The notes under the pieces are model-generated. The model worked only from the letters and a program-made list of their open reading frames with translations, made no database searches and was not told the origin of the DNA. The translations under genes and the position numbers were made by a program. From Acorus gramineus (Eukaryota > Streptophyta > Magnoliopsida > Acorales > Acoraceae): a stretch of DNA of 64,000 bases. The stretch covers positions 30,855,716 through 30,919,715 of the forward strand of contig CM060850.1 in NCBI GenBank assembly GCA_030737835.1, read 5' to 3'. Positions 24,314 through 38,200 of this stretch are shown piece by piece (the stretch's first letter is position 1; every line of letters starts with the position of its first letter).

Positions 24314-27300
24314 TTGCTCTGAGTGCAATTAGCCCCGAATTTTTCTTGTGGGGAGGGACTTTGGAGAGCGGGAAACTGGCCTAGCAAAAGCTTCACTGAT
24401 TCTTTGTTTCAATTCTTCCTTTTCAAGCAGAAAGGAATTGTTTCTCCTGTTTGGGGCTAAGGATGCCCCCCCTTCCTCTTTTCACAAACATATATTTTCT
24501 ATATTGACGTTTAACGGCCGCTGGAGCCATGGTGGCCATCTCCTGAGATGGATTTTCCTTTTTCTTTTTTGTACTTTTACATGTAATACTAGGGAATATA
24601 ATTGTAACAAAAGGGATCTGTAGGCCTTGAAGCATTCCTTCCCCTTCATCTGGATTTCCATTTGCCATTTTCAAAGAAAAAGCAATCCGATTAGAGATTT
24701 CTGGTTTGAGTTGAAGGAATGAATAGGCGTACTTGTAATGTTGCCTTCTCTCTATTTTTTTTTTTTTTTAAAATAAATGGTGGTTTCCACCAATTTTATT
24801 GCAATTGAAAGACTGTTTATTACAGAGGAAAGGAGAGGAGAAGAAGAGGCTGCAAACCCTCACTCTACTCTCTACTCTGAAGATATCCGAATCAGCCCTT
24901 AATGTGTATTTCAATTTTCAACCAGCTCTATAGGTGATAGAGAAGAGTAATGATGCCTTTGAAGGTGGTTTTCTTGTGATGATGTTTCACTGTATTTGTA
25001 ACGCTTGCACAGAATATATTAGCACCCATGCTGCATTTGCCTGTCTGTGACACCTGCTCCCATTCATTGCCCCTACCATCTTCACTTTGGTTTCTCTGGC
25101 TGATTATCATCTCAGCACATGAAATCCAGTCTCCTGCATGTGATTGTTTTGAACCTTGCTTTGTTAAATGTTGAGTTTCAATTCTAGCCCTCTTTTGTTT
25201 TTATGTTTTTTTTTCCTTTTTTGTATGAGGCCCCTATTGGGTTTTAAAGTCTCTAATACAGTGGGTCAAATCCCACTTACGATTGAAACCAGCCTATTCA
25301 GGCTTTTGCCACTTTTTTCCAGTCTTCCATGCAGCTGCAAGTGGCAGACTTGGCCCCTCCCCTTAGGGGAGTGGCTTTGGTTTCATCTAAAGTTCTTGCT
25401 AGGTCTTTCATTCTTCAAACAAATATTCTTTCCTGACCTAATTATTAAATTATCAGTATCTAATCCTTTTTTTTAGGTGAGCATAATGTTGGATATGGTT
25501 TAATAAAATATCCATACAGTATTTGTGAGTGTTCTTTTTTTGTAATTTTCCCATGGACTAGGCTAGTATAGTATGTAATAGGTTATAAAAATATATATAC
25601 TAGGTTAGTTTTGTAGAAATATCTGGAGTTGTGTGTATCAGCACTCAAGCTATTGACTTCTGCAGCCCAAATGAGTCACTTTTGCCCATTATTGTTTTGT
25701 TTTCAGAGGGACTAAAGAAAATCAAGAGCAGGTTAATTATTTTGAAAACAAAATGTGCCTTTTATGAATAGGCAACTTGAACGGGGTGCGGACTGCAATT
25801 GGGTTGGACGTATCATTTTCCGTTAACATGCTTAGACACCATCCACTATAATGGTCCTTTTGTAGACTTGAGGAGTACATATATAATCCATTATATTGGT
25901 ATATCACCGTAATTAAACTACATGCATTCAATTTATGGGTTATACCCTTAAAAAAAAATCACATGACTATATATTTTATTTTATTTTTTTAATAACGTAT
26001 TTGTATATTAAAATAAAAAATAAAAACTTAACCGGTCTATAAATTGAATGCATGTTTTTGTTTTTTTCCCAAACTTACACGGGCTATAAAAAATTAGACT
26101 ATAGCGTGCTAAACTGCTAAGGTCTTTCGATCTCTCTATGCAATTTTCAATATGTATAATAATCCTAACAATATATATATGTATATATTGGTAGAACAAG
26201 TTGAAATAATTTTACAAGCCAAGCTCGTTTTATGGGAAGAACATCTCTTTCTATGTCTCTCCATCTTCCCCTTCAACACCACGTACAAAAGTTAGGCATG
26301 GACGGATTTTTTTTCTTGTTTGTTTTAAATTTGTTTGCTTCTCATGAAAAAACAGAGAGACAGATGCATCTATGTAAAAAGCCTGCATGTATTTGTGTGT
26401 GAACAGTTTGCACATCAGAAGTGGGATTTCCATCAGTTGTAACTGATGTTTTATTTATTTGCAAGGTGACACACAGCTTTAATTTTCTCCCTCTCTCTTT
26501 CTTCCATTTATGGGGGGAGACAACCTTTTCTAACCCTCGTTTTCTGGTTTCCACTTTTGAAGTTGACATTTAATTGAACCTCAACAAAGGGAGTTTTGAG
26601 ATTTGGACTGTCACTATTGGCTCAACAATTAATGTTCTAGTTCTCTTAATTTCCCTTTGAAATCCCTTTTGCAGGCCTTTAACATGCGCCCATAGCTGCC
26701 TATTATATTATGATATATCCCAGTGACGACTGACTCTACTTGCTTTGTGTTCAGTCCCCCCCCCCCCAAAACATTAACTAGATCTCCTGCCAATACTGTA
26801 ACATCTTTTCTTCTTCTTAAATAAAAACGGCAAGTCTATGGATGGACAGTATCTTTTCAATCAATCACAGCCGTCCAATTCATGGTCCTCATACTGAATG
26901 GATGGACGTTTTTTTTTCATTCGGAAACCTTTTAAATGTTTCATCGTTGAACAGAGCCCATTCATTTAGACGGTCAAGATTTCGAGATTTTGTGGGCCCC
27001 AAAATGCATTGCGTGTCAAAAGTTCATTTAAAACCTATGATTATTTATATAAAAAATATGGTAAAGTGATTTTTTCAACGCTTAGGTTAGTGCATATGAA
27101 AAAACCACCAAATTAATTACATTTTTTTTTTTTTTCACCTCATGACTGATCTTACGATTGAGCTGGGAAGGCTACCTGTGTCTATTTGTTCCGATTCCAC
27201 AAAAAATTCTAATCACCAACAAACAGGTGGGTAAGTCAATATCAAAGACTTGAACCTAGGACCTATCAGTAATACCGCTAAACTCTGAACCGTTGTGCTA

Positions 27301-28360
27301 TGACCACTAGAGACAATTGATTGATTACATATTTTCTAGGTTCTTTGGTCTCATTTTCCGATTGTTAGTCATTTTTATATTGTTATACATTATGTGCGTT
27401 ATTAACAAGTTGTACATTCTTATGTCACTCATATATATACAATGATATATGTATGTCATATATATATATATACATTGTTAAATCTTATGCTTACACTGTT
27501 GTCTATATATGGTATATGGGTTGAATATTATAAAAAAAATATTTACCTAAAAAAATAACAAAAAATAAAATAGTTGAAATAATTTCACCTTTATTTGAAG
27601 ACGTAATGAGCCCCATACCATATTGCATCATTCCATGTTCTGATTTTTTATTTTTTATTATTATTTTTTGGGTGGCATTCCATGTTCTGATTGATAGGTA
27701 GAAGATACTACGTACCTTCAAATGAACAGTGTTAGAGAGAAAAAAAAATATATGGATTGACTTTGAGGAAAGTTGGCTAATTTTATAAGCTTGGTTTAGT
27801 TAGTTCCGTGCATCCATCAAGATTTGAAATACAACACGAGGCGACAATTGAGGGGAATTAGGCGGTACATATATAAGATGAAGAGGAGTCCAAATTCCAA
27901 CATTAATGGTAGAGTTATAAGTTACTGATTTATTCCGTGATAGCAATGACAAAAATTAGGTGAACATGATTCAATAGGTGTCCAATGACCAAGTATTAGC
28001 AACAGTAGGCTAGTCGTCACTGATTTATTTATTATTCGACTTCGACCCCGTTTACATTAGTCAAGTTTCCAAATCTGATTATTAATTGTATACAAAACAA
28101 AATGTAAGCCACTCCTGCATGTTTTCTTCCTCTCTCTCTCAATTCACACACAATGAAAATAAATAAATAATGAATGGTGAGAGAGAGAGAGAGAGACTTA
28201 TATCTGCAACCCATTCTAACCTTTTCCTCCTATAGACTCTCTCTCTCTCTCTATCTCATAAAAAAGAGAGACAACGACCTCTTTAGATGACTTTGATCAT
28301 TACATCCCCTCATAAACCAATTAATTCATTCTATCTCTCTCTCTCTCTCCATCTCTCTCT
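24314..28360. other. Gap between TOP1 and IDA-like gene
   Basis: No supported gene. The proximal few hundred bases probably carry the TOP1 3' UTR. A T-run at about 24756-24771 with AATTTTATTGCAATTG beside it could be a minus-strand retroposon tail. A C-run lies at about 26757-26767. A complete SINE sits at 27123-27318. CT/GA microsatellites lie at about 28180, 28235 and 28336-28360. Confidence 0.5.
27123..27318 (-). mobile_element. tRNA-derived SINE with target-site duplication
   Basis: Read on the minus strand, the head carries an A-box-like TAGCACAACGG and a B-box-like GGTTCAAGTCT about 40 bp apart, the internal Pol III promoter of tRNA-type SINEs. The other end is a T-run on the plus strand (a poly-A tail on the minus). 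Flanks are AATTAATTACAT at 27111-27122 and GATTGATTACAT at 27319-27330, a 12 bp duplication with two mismatches. Confidence 0.75.
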
Positions 28361-28361
28361 C

Positions 28362-28369
28362 TATAAATA
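28362..28369 (+). promoter_or_regulatory. TATA box of the IDA-like gene
   Basis: TATAAATA directly follows a CT-rich stretch and lies 51 bp before the ATG at 28420, a plausible position for a short-leader plant gene. Confidence 0.5.
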
Positions 28370-28419
28370 TAACAAATAAAGATCCAATATAGTTTGGTTT
28401 TTGAGAGACACCCATATAT

Positions 28420-28713
28420 ATGTCTTCAAAATCACCCTCCTTTTTCATGGCCAACTCAAAACACCTCCTCTCCCTTCCTTTGCTGCTGCTGCTGCTTCTT
28501 CTTATACTCTTCCCCCTCTCATGCAATGGCGCAACCGTCGACAGAGTTATGGAGACCTCCAAAGGCGTCGTGGACAATTACATAAAGATCCGGCGTTCGG
28601 CGATGTCGTTTGATTTCTTGCCGAGGGGGGTGCCTATCCCTCCGTCGGGCCCGTCGAAGCGGCACAACCGGTTCGTTGACTCCGCCGGCGTCTTAAGGGA
28701 CACCTCGCCTTGA
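28420..28713 (+). CDS. IDA-like secreted signalling peptide precursor
   Basis: A single exon encodes 97 residues. Residues 15-34 are a Leu-rich signal peptide, with likely cleavage near Ser34-Gly37. A variable spacer follows, then the C-terminal EPIP motif PIPPSGPSKRHN at residues 72-83, preceded by FDFLPRGV. This is the mature-peptide signature of the INFLORESCENCE DEFICIENT IN ABSCISSION family, whose hydroxylated peptides are perceived by HAESA/HSL receptor kinases and SERK co-receptors to trigger organ abscission and cell separation. The central Pro is expected to be hydroxylated and the His-Asn end to be set by processing. The 14-residue tail RFVDSAGVLRDTSP would be removed. A second ATG at 28447 would also leave an intact signal peptide. 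Which IDA/IDL member it is cannot be decided here. Confidence 0.92.
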   Translation: MSSKSPSFFMANSKHLLSLPLLLLLLLLILFPLSCNGATVDRVMETSKGVVDNYIKIRRSAMSFDFLPRGVPIPPSGPSKRHNRFVDSAGVLRDTSP

Positions 28714-31700
28714 CCATCCGGCAGTACTGGTACGGAAAAACCATAAAAAAATCCAACAAGGGTCGTCACAGATATCCATACGTACGACTGTAGTACTACT
28801 ACTACTACTTGTATTTTGTACATGAATTTAGTCCTAGATAACAGCTCCCTCTGTTCCCCATGTTTTATTTTTTTCTTTTTCTTTTTATATATGAATTCAA
28901 AAGGAGAAGAAAGAAGAGAAAGAGTGCATTGATATCAAACCAAAGAGAAATCAACATTTGTTTGATCAGTACGTCTTTTACATTGGGTGGTTATGACTTT
29001 CTTCGCACAAAATTTACATTTTGTATCATATTTTGTGTATAATTTTGACTTTTGCAAGTCATATAGAAAAAGGTTTAATTCACACCAGTGTACAGCTATC
29101 CAGTGTTGCATGAGTTTCACATTGGTATCAAATGTTCTGTGTGAAAGTCGTAACATATATATTCAAATCTTATCATATCACTTAGGTTGACAAGATAATT
29201 ATTAACAATAAAAAGATCATAGGTCTACCAAAAAAAAAAAACTTACTATATCACTTGATTTAACCCTAAATCATTAGTAAATTCAAAACGTCACTTGCAT
29301 CCTTATGGTTTTGGCTTGCCGTCTTCGTCTCGCCGTTCATTTCCATGAACAGGTGCCCGTCTTTAATTTATTGGGTATCATTAAATTTGACACATCTGAT
29401 TAGGACATGCAGTCTACACACGATCTTAGAAACTCAAGACTGCGTTATTATAGTCTCCTACTTAATTTTTAGATGTATAAATCATGATTAAATATGGTTG
29501 TGTGTTTACACAAATGAATTGAAAGCTATGGTCGTTTGTGTTCAAACAAACCAACTCAAACAGTAGAGTTGCTGAGGAGACACAATCAACGTGGGCCCAA
29601 CCAACTTCATCCATCCAATATCTCTCTTTCATTCAATTAAATAAATAAATAAAGACTTCCATCGGGACTGTTCCAGGAGGAGGGAATTGAAAGGGCCCAC
29701 CGATTGAAAGGTGATGATGTAAAAACGAATGACACACACACACAATATATATATATATTATTATTATTTGTGACCTGGAGAAATGTCTTTTATTTTTGAC
29801 ACGTTATCGTTCCACGTCAACTGGCAACCATACAATTACAATGCCTAAAACCTGTTGCTTCTATGAGCACGTTTTGGGACGACTTTCACGTGCATTACGG
29901 ATTATGTATATATACCAGTGGGCTTAATTGGCTTGTGTTAATCGTAATTCGGCTGTGATTATTCCAGGAGAACGTGAACGTGCACGATCAGTGGACCTTC
30001 TTTATCCTAAAGTTTATTAGACTCTTTCTGCCCTATATATATATCTATCAACTGCTCTCTCTCTCTGATCTCTCTAACCTTTGATGAACAATCATTTTGA
30101 ATCCTCTGACAACGATATTTCATACATGCTGCTTTTAATCCTCTGACATGGGTTTCATGAAGATGTTCACAATTTAGAGTTTTACCGTGATTTTCTATAC
30201 AATCCCAATGACATAAATACATTTCGATGCATGAGACCGTTGGGCTACAATAATAAATTTATGAGCTCTCCCATATATATCTCGTTATCCATTCACTGAA
30301 TTTTTTTTATATTTTCTATGAATGATACCATTCAATCTATTTGAGTATATATTTTACATTTTATAAAAATACATATTTTATTAGATGATATATATATAAA
30401 AAAAAAATGTGTAGTAGGATCATAAAATTGACTGATCGTAACATTTTCCTAAATTTATCATTAAAGCCCATTTCCCTACATACAAATTTATCTATATATT
30501 ATTTCTATAACAGAAATGAAGATTGGAGTGAGATGAGTAGATCAAGTATATATATATAACATCATACATCCCACGTAAGCAAAATACAAACACCATCCAG
30601 CCACCCCAAGTCCCAAGAGATGAAAAATATTTATATTTATTATAAAAAGGAAAAATGAAAAGAAAATGAGAGGGGAAGAAGAAGAGGTCAAATAGGTTTC
30701 ACTGAACATGGGCAGTGGGCCTCGCCTGAAACAGAAACAGTTCCGCATCGGGCTTATCTTGGACCTTCAGTCTCAAGGTGGACCAATCCGAGAGCTTATC
30801 TTGTATACGTACCCAGGTGCTTATATAAATGCACAACACTGACTGTCCCTACGAGTGGATTTAAGGTAACAATTATTTGACAGTATTATCAAAAGCTGGG
30901 CCTGTGCATTTATCCAAATTCGAGAGGCTAAGGTGTGTTGTTGCCTCTGCAGGGAATTGTCCAAGAATTTTAGGATATGAGAAACAACCAGAAAGAATCC
31001 ATCATAATAGGGAAAAAAACAAACATGAATAAATCCATATCCAGTGCCTAGTCGTTCATGAAATGACCTCTTTGAGGAGGAATGGGTGGGTGGGCCTCTG
31101 CGTACTGTAGGAATATGTAACAGAGATATCTACTCTTAACAAAACCTCCAAGAACCACAATTACAGCCAACTAAAATCTGGACAGACTTCATAGCATCTG
31201 CACCTTCACATTTTCATCATTGTCATGAGCTTTTAGGGATGCACGTGTGTTAGATGGACTTCAGCAATCATAAATACAGTGAGTCGGAAGTGGACAAATC
31301 TTGACCACTTGATGACAAGACTCGAGGGCTGTAGATGGTAGGCTATACCAATTTTATTGGCTGGACTGTGGTCCCTTTGGCATGATTGGTTATTCAGGGC
31401 CACCCAACCACCATCTTGAGTTCAAGGTTAAGCATATCATCCAAGCTCTCTACCAGATGTGGGAAGAATAAGAAAAAGAAGGAACATACCATACCAGATC
31501 AGACATCCAAATTCAAAGAGTCAACAGTGTTCTGATCTAATTGTCTCACCCAACTCATCATTGCAGGCTTTGTGGCAGTTAGATGCATGTTGTGAAGCTA
31601 TATAATCCATGATGGACAGGCTTTTTGGCTGGCAAACCACCTAAAATAAATTGTGGACTACAGAGATATGCCATGAACCATAAAAATCACAAGTCATGAT

Positions 31701-32291
31701 CAAAAAGATCTTCAAGATAGCATCTGACATGTTTGGCTCGAAGAGGACCAGTTCAATCCTCAGGCCTCAAAATTCTTATTATATCTCCCAATTTAGGGTT
31801 GCCTATCAGCTGTTTCTACTTTTTGCTCATATCCAATCTCATCTGGCAAATGAATTCAGTCTATACACACTTCAGCTAGCAACAGGCAAGAAGTCTGCCA
31901 GGAAGAGATCACAAAACAGGAGTAATAAATTCCATGTTTGACTTGTAGAAAGGGGCTTCACAAGTTCAACCTCCTTCTGCAATTGAGTATTTGAATGTGC
32001 ACTTACAAGATAAAAGGTCGGAAAAAGGTTTAAAATGGGTGGGCCCGATGTTTGAATGGAAAACTTTGACCCAGTAAACAGATTTCTAGCACAAGAAAGA
32101 AACATATAGATGCAACCAAGTAGGCATGTTCATATGAGTTTGAATAATTAGAGTGGTACCCACTGCTAAAATGAATATGGAAAGTCGAAAAAAGGGAATA
32201 GAGCACAATGGACCTTGTCATTTCTCATGAAAGAGATGGAAGGGGTGCTGGGTGAATGTTTTTCCTAATGATCTGTGTTTTGGTGCTTGTC
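28714..32291. other. Gap between IDA-like gene and BolA-like gene
   Basis: The two genes converge here. No supported gene. The sequence is AT-rich with short CA, TA and CT runs (about 29735-29758, 30056-30068, 30547-30558). The stretch closest to 32291 probably contains the BolA 3' UTR. Confidence 0.5.
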
Positions 32292-35200
32292 TCATGCTGC
32301 TTCAGCTGGAGTTCGAGTGATCATTTGATCAACTGCATGCACGGTGCTTTCTAGCTCCTCCCGTATGGCTTTGTAAACCATTCGCTGCCTATTAACAGCT
32401 GATTGCCCCTCAAATGCCGAGGAGACGACATAAATGCTGCAAAACAGGCAGAAAAAAAATGAATGTAAGCTCAGTCAAATGCATGACAGCTTAACATTTC
32501 TTAGAGAGATCTTGCCAAGGAGAGCAGTAAAGATTAACCGTCACATTCAAACATTCCACAACAACAAGATTGTATACATCCATCCATCTACAAACAGACA
32601 AGTGCACATGCACTCAAACTCTGGCCATCGGTCAAAAGAGAGCAGATGGAAAAATTAGAGATATCTTGATCATCAAAATGATTGAATGAATCCACACATT
32701 ACAAGATAAAAAAGTCCACATCATCCCATTTCTCTGGTTGTTGCTCAACAAATAGAAATCAAAAAGAAATTATGACAAAGAATCTCAAGTTAAGAGTGTT
32801 ATGCATCTATAAGTGCCAACACCAATAAGGTATGGTATCCAAAGTTTAAACATATACTCTCAGGTAGCATTAAATATACAATTTATATGATGCCCCATTT
32901 ACATCCAATATTTAGCAGATATAGAGGAATAAATAATGCAAAACTTATTTTTAAATTCCAAAAAAGAATCACAGGAAACTCTCTTATGATTAGAGTAGAC
33001 TAGCTAAATCAAGAAAAATTTCTATCAACAAGAAATATGTTTGGCTATATTGTACGAACGTAAATGTTGGCCATCCCCAATCAGGAAGCAAGATCTGATG
33101 CCTATAATTTTGAACGTTGACACTCCATCAATAATTATGGGAAATCTTTGGTTAGGGAGGTGAAAAGTATTCGGGGTCTCTTGAAGGTTCACCCCTTCTT
33201 TTCTTTTTGCTTACTCCCTCCCCCTCTTTCTTGTTTAATTTTGTACGGAGATCCCTCATCTCCTTTCTTGTTCAGGGGTATCTTTTATAATAAAATTGCT
33301 CATATCTTTTCTCAAAAAAAAAAAAAAAAATTCTGATGAGTTTGCATTGGTGAAATGAGAAGGCTGAGATGAATACCTGGAACAACTAGATTAGATCGAG
33401 CTCAACATGTGACCTGAAAGTAACTTACAAAGAGCCTCCAAACAGAAATGGACAAGGAATAACAAAAAGAAAACTTTATTGAGGCAGTTTCCAATTATTG
33501 GTGAAATCTTCAAAATCTTTGATTCTAAAAGCAATAATCAGTCAACTATGCAGTCTGCCAAATTTCAATCTATGGCTATGGGCATCTTTGTCATACACGT
33601 TGTTGATAGATGATTGCTCCATAGCCAAATACTAAGTTAAAGATCGTCATTACCACCTAATTAAATTATTTATCAAGTAAAGTAATACAGCATGGTGATG
33701 GTGTTAAAAAACAGGAGAATAAACATTTGGTTAGATGGCAAGTTCCCCTTCTATTTTGCTTGAGAATTGCACAAAATGCATATCTGAGCACCAGGTAAAA
33801 TGTTATGGCAAAGATCCCATATTACTGAAAAATAGAGTCAATTGATGCTGATTCGTTATATGAAAGATCATCTGTTTTTTCAGCATAGAAGATCCCAGCT
33901 AATGAACAAAATGCTCAATGGTGCTTATATTTTATCAGCAGATATCGCAATGGAATCAAAATTTATATGTTTTGGCACTATTCAACTCTGATTTGCCAAA
34001 TTCTTAATTCTTCTTTTAATTGTTTTATAATTAAGCTGAATTAAAAAAAAGGCACACTTCTGGCTTCTCATATCAAGCTAGTTTGGTTTGAAAAGTTCTC
34101 CATGTTCATTGCAGATGGGTGACTAAGATGTCTAAGGGGCATGAACATTGATGAATGAGAATTCTGATTTCGGGGACCTGAGACATTTCTTCATCCATGA
34201 ATCGAGATATGCCAGTGTTAACACAAGTATTGGGGAAAAAGTGCCACCTATGGTAGGGGGCTGTATTATTCTGGTCCCTACTAATATCTTGCTTTTTAAT
34301 TCTTTTTCTTTGTTCTTATCCTATGCCTTACAAGATCCTCAGCTGCATTGATTCTCAATTCGATATGGCTTTCTATATAATTCGATATGGCTTTCGATAT
34401 GCCTTACAAGTCCACTATCAAATCACATATTTAGAGGATATGTGATGTAGGACAGAGAAGAGAAAGGAGATCAAGAGGAAGAAGAGAGAGATAAAAAAAT
34501 CAATATTTCATTATAATTCTTCAAAATCTACTAAAACTCTATGACAAAGCCAGAGGATCTTCTTGGGCTGTGGCGATGGCATCGGAATGAAAGAGAATTA
34601 TATTTTCTGAAAGAAAAAAGAAAATTAGAGGAAGAAGATAGAAAATTAAATAAAAAAATAAAAAAGAGAAGATGGCAGTAAACAAGAGGAAAGTAGTAGA
34701 AGATGAGATTGAGAGATAAAGAGAAAAACTAAGACTTTGGAAGATTTTTTAAAAAAATATTAGGAACTTGGAAGATACTAAGGATCCGTTTGGAAATAGG
34801 TTTGGGTAGCTTTTGAGTTTGCAGGAAGCAATTTTTCTCAAACCTGTTTTCAAACAGAAAAACTGAAGCTAAAAACTAGAGACAAATTTATGTGAAAAAG
34901 TCAAAACCTGAGTTTTTCAAAAGCTGTGGAGAGACAGCTTTTGCCTAAAATCAGTTTTGCAATCGTGCAACCAAACACAGCCTTAGATAGAGATGAAGGT
35001 GAACAATATGTATCGTCCCACTGAAACTAAATTGTTGCAGAATAGAAAGAGTAAAGATTGAGGGGGAAATGGCGAATATCAACAATCCATTGTAATTTTT
35101 TTTAAACTCTTTGGCAAATCCATAAATTTACTAAATTAGAAAAATTCCTATAGGATAAAATTACGTTAAACTCCCAACTTAACCAAAATGTCTTCAAATC

Positions 35201-38200
35201 CATGCTACATGTTTCTCTTGAATAGGTGGCATTTCTATATTTTATTTGTTGTTATTAAATATAGAGTCATGAAGATATTAATACATTACATAATAGGTCC
35301 TGACATGTAGCTTGGTGCTTGACAAGGATGTTTGCCAAGAAGAAGTCTTAGTATCACATGCAAATTAATTGTGAGAAAAAATATTTAAAAAAATACATTA
35401 CAGTAGAGATATTAAGCTTTCAAATGCGCAACTCAATTGACTCAACCTCAGGTATATGGACAAAGAAAATATAAATTAATAATCTTCATCTTCTGCCATG
35501 AAGATTAAAATAATTTCTGAAGTGAAACAAACAAGGTGCAGCCCAAGGCGGAAGACATCGACACAAAGTCAAACAATAAAATATCAAAAATGTTAAAGCT
35601 TAATAATATATCTGAAAAGGCAGTTGATTGTATTCTGGCTCCACTAACTGAGGTCCTGCTTCCATAAGAAACTAATAATACCAATATCCACGATTCAAGC
35701 TCCAGTGAAGGAACTCAATTTCCACATAAACGAAATGATGAGATTTGCTGACCAAAAAAGAAGAGATTCACGTCTATATTTTTGTCACGCCTTCTATTCA
35801 AATTCAATATATTGCACCACCGCTACCTACAATAAAGGCATGCAAACATACAAGGCATGAATTTTGAATTAAAGATTAACATGGTCAACAGAACAGAAGC
35901 ACACACCAGCCTCGACCTCCCTATGCACTCATTTGAACCCGCTTGCACATGCATCCATTCCAATTTATAAAGGAACTCATTATGGCGGTATTCTCAAGGG
36001 AATTTATTGGATGTCCACAAACTGCTGCAAACTGAAATCTTTCCTCACTGATTGCTTCTTTGTGTAGTTAAACAAAAGATTCTAGTCATTAATTGTTGAT
36101 GTAATGACGCCATTAGGGTTAGACCTTAACATCTACATAACAATAGAACATACAGATTTATATGGTTCGGCAAAATTTGCCTATGCCCACGGAGGAGAGG
36201 AGGAATCGATTCACTATTATCAAATAATTGAATAACAAAAACTCTCAGTGCCGCTCCTTTCTCTATAAAGATTAAATGAACCATGTACACAGCTGCCTCT
36301 CACAAAATTAATCTCTCTAAACCCTAACAAGGAAGAGATGAAATATTGGTGCATGGGCCTATTCACTCAGACCTTCATGAACAGGCCCACTCATGTTAGA
36401 ATACAGAACATCTCACAACAGTAATTAAACATATGGTAGGATGAAATCACAGAGCTAAAAGAACCATTCACTGCATACTACTTGATTAATATCAATTCAA
36501 CGGTTCATGTAGAAGGCCCAATTCACATATATAAGGAGATGACCCAATAAAGTTCAATCAACCACTAAAAGATAACCCACAAATTCTGCAAATAATATAA
36601 ACTCCGGCAAAATCGACTCTTAATGCACAAAATTCAGCATGTGGGAGGCTTAGAAGGCCATGTTTCAAGTTCGAATCATGGTGGCGGCTAGAGGAGGGAT
36701 TCTATGACATGGTGAGTGCTTAGTGGAAGGACACCATGGTAGAGGGAGAGGAGCATGGAAGTTGGGGAAAAGCTAAAACTTCTCAAGGTGAAGTTGAGAA
36801 GGTGGAGAAGATAAGCGTCACTCACTAGGAGACAGACCCTGAATTTCACTCTCTTTGTTTCCTGGGCACAAACATGTCTATAGGGAAAAGTTTCAAGATT
36901 TAGACGACATTCACCAAGTTATTTTATTAAAATAGATGAAAATATTAAGGGGAACAGCAGAAAGGATAATGATAATTTCAACACATCAAGCAGTTCTTGT
37001 GATCTCCAAGATCTGAAATAAATATCCCTCCATATCATGTAATTAACTTAAATAATGTTCCAACAATTCAGGGAATAATCATGATACACTATCGTTAAAG
37101 CGTAGTAACATTGAATAAATATCCATCTCAATGGCAAACCGAGCTTGGGGTTACCCGGCTAGCTCCCCATGCAATATGGAGGGTCAAGGGATCAAATCCT
37201 GGGGTACTATTTAAAAATATATATATATCCATCTCAATATGTAGTTTACATGTCAAAAGGCCAGACCAACACAAGCTAACAAGTACAAGAATTACCAAAA
37301 TAAATTCATTTGACCACCATAACTTCTTAATGGCCAAATTAAAATGGAGAGAGACCATAATGGATACAAAAAGGACTGCATCCCATCTCATTAAGAATGA
37401 CATGTGTCACCTCACATCACATATTCACATGTTTAACATGTGAGATTTGTGACATTTTCATCCACGTATCATTTTCTCCTTAGAACTATCAAGTCCAACA
37501 TAAATATGATGGGATCTATTCCCAAGACTTGATGGGATCCATTCCTCAAACTTGATCCCACCTCGCATAAATTTGTTAAGATAAATAAGATATTGGTCCA
37601 CAGGTTAAGATATAAAAACCCTCACCTGACATGCCTACCATCTCCATTAGCATCTTGAACAATGACGGTATCTGCACTTAATTGTTCCTTTATCTGTTTA
37701 TTCATAGGATAGAAAAATTCATGTCATGTAAAACTTCAAAGAAGGCCAATATTTATAAAAATGTACAATTTGTTTTTTTTTTTTTTTTTTTTTTGAGGAG
37801 AAGGTAGATCTTGCTACGAGCAAAAAATGTACTAATTTTTTATATCCCTATTCTGGTGTTTATGTGGTTATTTTGATAAGTAAATTGCAGCGAATAATCT
37901 TCTATTGTACTTCTAATTCAACCAGAACATCAAATAAGAACAATTAAAAAAAAAAAAGAATAGAATATGTCCGGGAAGGGAGAGTGGACGACCTTGTTTC
38001 GCATGGATTGGATCATAGGGGAATCAATGGAGCCCGGTTCGGAGACGTCCGTGGCTCGTACTGACATCGATCTCCGCCCCAAGGAGATGCGCGGCGCATC
38101 ACGGAATCCGAGTCCTCCAGCGGGCGGACCAGTCGCGACTCGGGTCCGGAAGGACAACCTCCTCAGGGAGGAGGCCGACAAGGGCCTGGCCAGTGAGGGG

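Noticed and set aside
36640..36700. B-box-like CAAGTTCGAATC on the plus strand
   Set aside because: No convincing A box, tail or flanking duplication was found, so a SINE could not be supported.
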